64,000 bases of DNA, from positions 26,111 to 90,110 of the forward strand of contig JAVXUO010000670.1 in assembly GCA_033065855.1 (NCBI GenBank). The letters run 5' to 3'. Every line of letters starts with the position of its first letter. Positions within the stretch are counted from its first letter, which is position 1. A program made the position numbers and the translations under genes. Shown in pieces: positions 57,801 through 64,000 of this stretch. The DNA comes from Escallonia rubra. Its lineage: Eukaryota; Streptophyta; Magnoliopsida; Escalloniales; Escalloniaceae. The notes beneath the pieces are model-generated. The model did no database searches. It was not told the DNA's origin and saw nothing but the letters and a program-made list of their open reading frames with translations.

Positions 57801-58128
57801 CTGTCTTCGAACAGTCAATATCATACACAATATATCCCACACAACCCTTATCAAGTAACTTTTGAGCACGTAAGGCAGAAATAATAGGGACAACAGTTGG
57901 ACTTTTATCACCCATGTACATGAATACCGACTGATCAGGCAAAGTAAACGTAACAGTCTTGGCAAAACAGTCAACACTAGCATGATTGTGGGATAACCAA
58001 TCCATACCCAAAATAACATCCAACTCCCGCATAGGCAGTGCAATCAAATTAGCATGCAGTACATGGTTATTCATGTTAATCTCACAGGCTTTGTACACTC
58101 TATCTGTATATAAAGAATCACCCACAGG
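54894..58128 (-). pseudogene. Chromovirus pol: RT, RNase H, integrase, chromodomain; broken
   Basis: RT has [37 protein letters not shown], and [15 protein letters not shown] with the DD active site. RNase H has [18 protein letters not shown]. Integrase has [11 protein letters not shown]...CLTCQLVK (HHCC), then [32 protein letters not shown] and [11 protein letters not shown] (DDE). Near the C-terminus, [16 protein letters not shown] leads into [37 protein letters not shown] and KYPHLF, a chromodomain-type tail. Lesions are TGA at 57013 replacing the Trp of IQSWKTP, a frameshift near 56815 (SAPI / ILVLPNG), and TAG at 55014 inside DRRD-VLRN, just before the chromodomain. The final stop is at 54894. 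Confidence 0.9.
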
Positions 58129-58133
58129 GGTAC

Positions 58134-61100
58134 TGTAACAACCCGAAATTCTCGAATCGTTAACCGATCAATCCATCGAATCTCAACTATTCAATTTATT
58201 CATTACCACTAAAGGTACCTAATAACATTCATATCAGAGCACTATAATCCATCAATTGTCTAGCTCAACAGACCATTCCTATCACAAAACAATTGTAAAG
58301 TACTTAATTTATTAGATTACATAACAGTTCCCTAGTAAGGCTTGATTAAACAAATAATGGGAACCATCAACTATTCTGAAAATTCAGGCTCGATCGTCCT
58401 GAAATCTTACTGACGGTTATTTCCTGCAGAAAGGAACAGAAAAGGGAGTGAGCTTTTGAGAGCTCAGTAAGGTCGCTCAAAATTCAACGAAGAGTACAAA
58501 CGATTATTTTTGGGAAAATTTTATATCAGTGACAAAATGGAGAAAAGTATTCTCAATTCAAAATTCAATATTCAATAGATACACTTTCAATCACACTGAA
58601 GCAATGCGGAAAATATTGAACATGAGTATAATGCAAAGCCACAAAGGCAGTGCAGGGTAACACTTAGCAAAGCCACACAGGCAGTGCTCACTAACAATAA
58701 GGTTGCATATGCATATGAACACTAGCTAGACCCTTAGGGTACTAGCATCTCCTGACAATAACAGACCATCCTTATATCACCCCCGATACAGACCATCCTT
58801 ATAACTCCTCAATACACTAACTCATGTCAATATTTAGAGTGCAATAATCGATAAAACAATGATAAATTCGATGCATAATGAGAAATAAATACACAGCATC
58901 GAAAAGAATTTCAATAAACATATAAGGCTCAAAGCGGGGTATTAATGGCAATCGATGCGATATCATCACAAATATAAGTGAGTCCAATGAAAACGTCATT
59001 AACAATCTGGAAAGAATATTATGATATCAATAGATGAAATAGGGTTTCGAAAGAAATCCTTTACCTCGATCCAAGTTGTTGAAGCTAAAAAAAATGCTCT
59101 CGATCAAATCCTTGGAGTTAACCTAGGTCGACACAGTTATTTATCAGAACATCATCTGTACCACTTAATTATAAACCTAATAATATAACTATCCACAACG
59201 TACTTATTTCTCTACCCAGAACGATAAAATTCGGAATGGGTTTCACACACGGCCAACCTACCCCAAGATTCGTTACACTCCTGGAGACTTAGAAATATCC
59301 CAAAAATATCCTAATCGTTCATTAAACATTATTTATGGCTTAATATAGCATATGGAATAAAAATATAATTTTTGAATATTTTTGATTAATTTCGAATTAA
59401 AAATAATTTTCTTAAATACACTAAAACCAATAAATTGCCATAATTTCTTCTAGTTGGAAATAAAGGCTTATAATTTTTGTAACAGATTTAGAGGACTTAT
59501 AAAAATTATAAAAATTGAAATCAGAAAATAAAAGGCATGAAAACTATTTTCACAAGTTTCATTTTGTTAAATTCAATGCGATAGAGAAATGATAGTAAAC
59601 GAACTCTAAAAATCACCAAATTTACACTGAGTCTTTATTATGCTATAAAATCATTACTATAATTTTTCCTAGAACATTATAGTAATGATTAAAGGCTATA
59701 AAATTTACACTGAGTTTAAAGGCTTTAAATGAATTTTACCATTTTAAGCTTACAGAAAATATTAAAAATACATATGATCTCAGAAAATTATGAAATTTTA
59801 CCAGTAATTCTAGCATAGTCTCAGGTACTATAATATAAATTTTCACCTTCTAATATTCACTATACGTTATCCAAAGTTTGTGCTAAGCCTAACGTTAAAC
59901 TACACACACACACACATCACAGCACTGCACTTGTACACTAAACTCACACAGCTACTGCCTATCTTTGTTCCAACACACACTGCACTCACGGATACCCACA
60001 CATATATACCCATATACGCACTTCATCACACTCCACTACACGGCTGCAGTCTATGGTTCCCATCTCTCTCTCTCTCTAAACTTAAAACCCATTCCATGTC
60101 CCATCTTACACACACAAACAGCTTGTATATAATCACATACCCATGCCCACTTCACACACAGTAACACTCACGCACGCACCACACACTTCTTTCAGGCTCA
60201 CCAATCTACATAAATCCCAGAACATACAAAACCAACAGACACTCTCACTACACTCACAGCAACCATTACCTCACGGCCAATCACCAAACACTTCAGCCCC
60301 CTCTCTATACACCTGCAAAACATACACTACAGTCGCTTCTTCCTTCCACTCAAACACTCACATAACCCACCAAATCTCACGCAAAACTCTAACCCTCGGC
60401 AGCAGTTATATGCACAATACCTGATTCTCATGCATCTCAAATACACACAAAACCCATTGAAATATCCTCATCTCGGTTGGATACGGCAGCAATGGCTGTC
60501 CCTTATTCTCTATCTATTACATCCATAATAACCCACGATCTCACGGTTTCCCCACCTAAGATCACCCCATTTACAGTTATTCACGAAACATAGTCGAGAC
60601 CCATTTATGTATATCATGGTTACTTGGGTACGAATGTATACATATATAAACATCACCCTGCTGAAATTTAAGACTTCTTCGTTACTCTGTAAATCACGGC
60701 GTTCTCTCTCTCACCCACGCAAACATGGCTGCATACCCAGCCCCTTGATCCCGTAATAAACTGAAAAAGGTTGAGAGAAAAAGGAGTAAACTTACCGGAA
60801 ACACCAACTCGATCGCCGGAGGGAAACTTCTCAATCCCTTCTGTGAAGATCTCTCTCTCTCGGCAGCTCTCTCTCTCTTGCCGCAGCTCTGAAACGCACC
60901 AGAAGATAGGAGAATATGTGTTGACGGCTGCCCTAGATAATGCTTTATATTTATACGCAAACCCTTCTCATCCTTTTGTCGCTAAAACCCTTCTCCTCCT
61001 TTATGTCGCTAAAATTTATTAACCATATTTATTACCTCGAAAATTTGTCCTACAATAAATCTTTATGATAATTTATGTGTTAAGAAAATTCATCAGCCAG

Positions 61101-61320
61101 TTATTATGATACCTCGTTTGACAAAAAATGTCGCTAATAAGTACACCGCTACTAAAAGTTTAGTTGTCACTAAAAAGTATTTCACTGCAAAAATTTAATT
61201 CGTCGTTAAAATACACATCGACGTTAAATAATAAAATATATCGTCACTAAAGGTCCGATAGAGGATTAGTTGGGATTTTCATCATAATTTCAGTTTCAGA
61301 TTTTTTTTTGGGATGTTACA
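58134..61320. mobile_element. Solo LTR (3187 bp) inserted in the chromovirus with 5-bp target duplication
   Basis: Starts TGTAACAACCC, ends GGGATGTTACA, and is flanked by ggtac on both sides (58129-58133 and 61321-61325). Removing it and one ggtac restores the minus-strand reading frame across [17 protein letters not shown], so it interrupts the protease/RT linker. There is no internal coding region. Its TGTAACA...TGTTACA ends and length fit Tekay/Del-type LTRs. It shares blocks with the partial LTR at 6749-8904. CA-rich and CT-rich stretches lie at 59900-60420 and 60690-60900. Open frames in it (Thr/His or Leu-rich) are compositional. Confidence 0.9.
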
Positions 61321-61325
61321 GGTAC

Positions 61326-62688
61326 TGACTTTGACCACAAAAGGTAAAGACTCTGACATCATAGGCAAATAATGTAAGAAATGTGATGCGACATATGAAT
61401 GCGTAGAGCCAGGACCAATCAATACTCTAGCCAAAGTACCAGAAATTAGAACAGTACCTCCAACAACTGCAGGCGATCCCTGTACTTCATCCTGTCCCAG
61501 TGCAAATGCTCTAGCCTTTATCGTCGGTTTATTCACCCTTTTACAGGTACCAATACCAGTACCAGATGCGTCCCCAGCAGTAATAGCCACATATCCTTTA
61601 TTCTTAGGACAATCCCTCATATGATGCCCATGTGTCCCACATGCAAAACATGTCCCCTTTCTCTTCCGACAAACCTCTTCTGTATGCCCAGTCATACCAC
61701 AAAATGTGCAATATCGGCTAACTGCTTGTACAAGCTACTGTTGAGGTGGTATATACTGAGTAGGCCTCACTCCAGGCCTAGGCTGAGGTCGTGGTTCGGT
61801 TATAAAGGGTCGGGGCATAAATCCCTGTGTCTGAGGTCTAGGTGTATACGCCATACTCCTCATATCTGTTCTTAGAAATTTCCTATCACCAGATGTTGAA
61901 GGAAATCTTCCTGCCTGCCACTGTGGCACCGGGGGCCTAGATAAACTCATATGTGCCCTCTTTGCCCGTGTAAACCTCAAAGTCCTCTCAATATTAAGTG
62001 CCCGATCTACAATCTCGTGATAATCAGAGATATTAAGAGGTGCTATAGCTTCATGTATGTCAGGATTCAAGCCAGTCTCAAACTTTCTAGCTTTCCTATC
62101 ACCACTCTCAACCAAATAGGAAGCATGTCGAGCTAAAGCTGTGAATTCTTTTTCATATTCTTGTACAGTCTTGTTTTTCTGTTCAAGTTGTAGGAAAGCC
62201 AATTCTCTATCTCTTCTAACACTTGCCGGAATATACTTGTTATTAAACTCAGTAATAAACAAATCCCAAGTTCTTATCACATTACCGGCTGTCCACTTCG
62301 CATCAATCGTCTTCCACCAAAACCCCGCATCCTCACTCAAATAAAAAGTAGCCAAAGAAACTTTCTGTGAAGGAGTTAATTGCATTCTCTCAAATAATTT
62401 CTCCTTATTGCTTATCCATTCCTCTGCCTCATCTGAATTAGCGCCATCCTCGAATACAGTAGGCTTAAGCTTAACAAATCTTTCAAGTAAGGTCAGATCA
62501 TCAGTAGCTATAGCGTACCTCACCTGAGAACTCTCGCCAACCTGACTGTGCTGCTGATTATTTTGTGAAGATTCTAGGGCATTAGCTATACGTCCAACTA
62601 ATCCAATTATCTCCCGTAAATTAGGATCAGTTCCTTGTGTACCCTGCCCCACAGTACTTTCATCTATCTGGCCCGCCTTATATAACAC
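61326..62688 (-). pseudogene. Chromovirus gag and protease, broken by one stop
   Basis: Starts MLYKAGQIDESTVGQGTQGT. The retrotrans_gag core has FEDGANSDEAEEWISNKEKL, LATFYLSEDAGFWWKTI, TWDLFITEFNNKYIPASV and EYEKEFTALARH. An in-frame TAG at 61735 (after QYIPPQQ) is the only break: the same frame continues to two CCHC zinc knuckles, CTFCGMTGHTEEVC and CFACGTHGHHMRDC. In the protease (about 61430-61326) the active-site region reads LIGPGSTHSYV, where the family has a catalytic Asp in place of the Gly. The protease is therefore probably dead. The solo LTR then cuts the frame at 61321. Confidence 0.9.
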
Positions 62689-62785
62689 CTGAACAGGTGA
62701 AAAAATATGTTTAGGCCATACCGAATTTCAAATTAAAGAAACTAATCAATTCTGAAGATCTTAGCCTGGCTTCCAAGCAACTACA

Positions 62786-62797
62786 GCTCTGATACCA
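62786..62797 (-). promoter_or_regulatory. Primer-binding site, initiator-Met tRNA
   Basis: TGGTATCAGAGC on the minus strand, five bases inside the 5' LTR end at 62803. It exactly matches the tRNA-iMet 3' end complement used by most plant LTR elements. Confidence 0.9.
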
Positions 62798-62802
62798 CTA
62801 AA

Positions 62803-64000
62803 TGTCACGCCCCCCGGAAGGGGCGCAACGCTAAACAGGCTAGTTAACACATATACCTCAAGGATAAACAGAGCTTTACTACAACCTCAAAAGAAACAGC
62901 GGAAGCATACTTAAATGTTACAGTCTTCCATTAGTGGAAAGACTGAACATAACATTATATTACAGACCACCTCTCTTCTATACAAGTACTACACTCCAAA
63001 ATTAAAGAAGAACAACTAAAACGTTGCTCGCCCAGCGTAATACTCTTGAGTCTCCCCGAGGTAATCCTTTTCGTCCCTTGGCAAACACTCCAACCCCCAC
63101 CCTAGAAAAAAAAGTATCGGGAATGGGTCAGCCTAATGGCTCAGTAAGGTATCCGGTGCTTTTAAGTCCAAACATGACTTGATCATATTATGTATAGTTA
63201 GTATGAACGTGCAAGTCACTTGAACAGATGATACCTACGTACTTAAGAATAATTTAACATATCGAGTAACACATGCAAGTATCTGCTCACACTTGCCTTC
63301 AAAAGAAACGAGAATAACATATCGAGCAAGATTTGAAATCTTGTAGAACATATACGAGAATGACAAGCAAGACCTAAATATTAACTTGATCTCGCCAAGA
63401 ATAACCAAACAGTACAAAAAGTTCAAGGCAAATATAAGCCAAGTACGAGAATATCAATATGCAAATATGCCCCTCATGCACGAGCCAACCTTCCCTGAGT
63501 GCGAGAGACTCTCGTATCGCAACCAACTGATGTAGCGGGTTCGATAGAAGAAGTCCAACGTCATCACAGGCACGCCAATAATTCCTTTCGAGAATTAGTA
63601 CGCATAGCTAGTGCGCACTATCAAGACATGAACGAGAACCCTGGCCGGATAACTTCCAACCCCGGCAAATAACACCCTCAACTCACTTTTTTCCTCCTCC
63701 TTCACGTGATATGCATAATCATGTACATACATCAACATGAATGTCATCAAGTACTTCAAAAGAGGTTTAATCCCCTGTCGAGTCATATTTACCGTATTAT
63801 CAACAATACATGCCAAACATGTAACCTAATCTGCCCAGTATTTCAAATGGCAGCAGGAGTAGTCTGTACTCCGAAAATCATAACAATTTAATTACAACGA
63901 TTCTACAGTTAAACTATATATTTGTGAAAACTATACTTAAAGATCTACATCCCAGTATTTTACTTGACACGAAAATATTGTTTTAAGATCATATTAAGCC
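62803..64000 (-). repeat. 5' LTR of the chromovirus, truncated by window edge
   Basis: On the minus strand it ends ...CCGGGGGGCGTGACA. The visible 1198 bases align with 52776-53973 with about 20 differences by eye, including a 1-base deletion near 63511 and G62804 versus T52777 at the terminus. Confidence 0.92.

Larger units (their letters stand above)
52776..64000 (-). mobile_element. Chromovirus (Ty3/Gypsy) element with nested solo LTR, runs off the window
   Basis: The element lies on the minus strand: 5' LTR 62803 to beyond 64000, primer-binding site 62786-62797, gag-pro 62688-61326, pol 58128-54894, polypurine tract 54850-54862, 3' LTR 54849-52776. The integrase is followed by a chromodomain-like segment, which defines chromoviruses; the long LTRs suggest the Tekay/Del branch. 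The visible 1198 bases of the two LTRs differ at about 20 sites by eye. gag and pol carry stops and a frameshift. The bases 52771-52775 (ttaat) may be the target duplication, but the partner is outside the window. Confidence 0.9.

Noticed and set aside
59880-60424. Thr/His/Leu-rich frames in the solo LTR
   Set aside because: They follow from CA-rich composition of the LTR.
1-64000. tRNA, rRNA, snRNA genes, bacterial operons or phage features
   Set aside because: None seen on reading both strands; the gene structures are eukaryotic with spliceosomal introns.

Overview
This window is nuclear DNA of a flowering plant, most likely a eudicot. The evidence is GT-AG introns, plant-specific transposon families (CACTA, FAR1-type Mutator, SIRE-type Copia, chromovirus Gypsy), a plant mobile domain gene and a plant flavonol-synthase-type gene. 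Species cannot be told from this sequence. Only one host gene looks intact. Nearly everything else recognisable is transposable-element sequence, much of it nested.

Layout. 1-1364: no gene seen. 1365-6748: CACTA (En/Spm) transposon with a tnp2-type transposase gene (5' end missing) and a second, five-exon Ptta/En/Spm-type gene, ending in an array of TTAGCGACGGA palindromes and a CACTA terminus. 6749-8904: part of a long Gypsy LTR. 8905-11750 and 22560-22823: a broken Gypsy-type element with a PF04195-type gene and a GAATTC-rich minisatellite. 11751-22559: SIRE-type Copia in the arrangement LTR-internal-LTR-truncated internal-truncated LTR. 22890-27256: two non-autonomous Mutator-like elements, each inside a (TA)n tract; one carries a sacsin/NOV-like gene fragment, the other a PPR gene fragment. 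29036-35186: a three-exon flavonol-synthase-like gene (332 aa) whose first intron holds LTR remnants and a 1.3-kb MULE with a perfect 9-bp target duplication. 36051-36273: a 223-bp MITE. 36329-45697: a 9.4-kb, apparently autonomous Mutator-like element. 45831-50947: 5'-truncated L1 LINE with an 8-bp-TSD hAT element inside. 50948-52775: nothing recognised. 52776-64000: minus-strand chromovirus Gypsy element, with a 3.2-kb solo LTR of another element in its protease/RT region; it runs off the right edge inside its 5' LTR.

The most interesting object is the 9.4-kb element. It carries a FAR1-type MULE transposase, a very small single-B3-domain protein (125 aa), and a minus-strand gene fusing a plant mobile domain to a Ulp1-type cysteine protease. 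It also has roughly 25 copies of a dyad built on GTCCGC...GCGGAC, placed in both TIRs and in two internal arrays on either side of the B3 gene. The same dyad is found in three non-autonomous relatives in this window, and all four elements sit inside TA microsatellites. In several dyads both arms have changed together, keeping the symmetry. I suggest a self-recognition or anti-silencing system in which an element-encoded protein (B3 is the best candidate) reads the dyad; this is inference, by analogy with the VANC proteins of Arabidopsis VANDAL elements.
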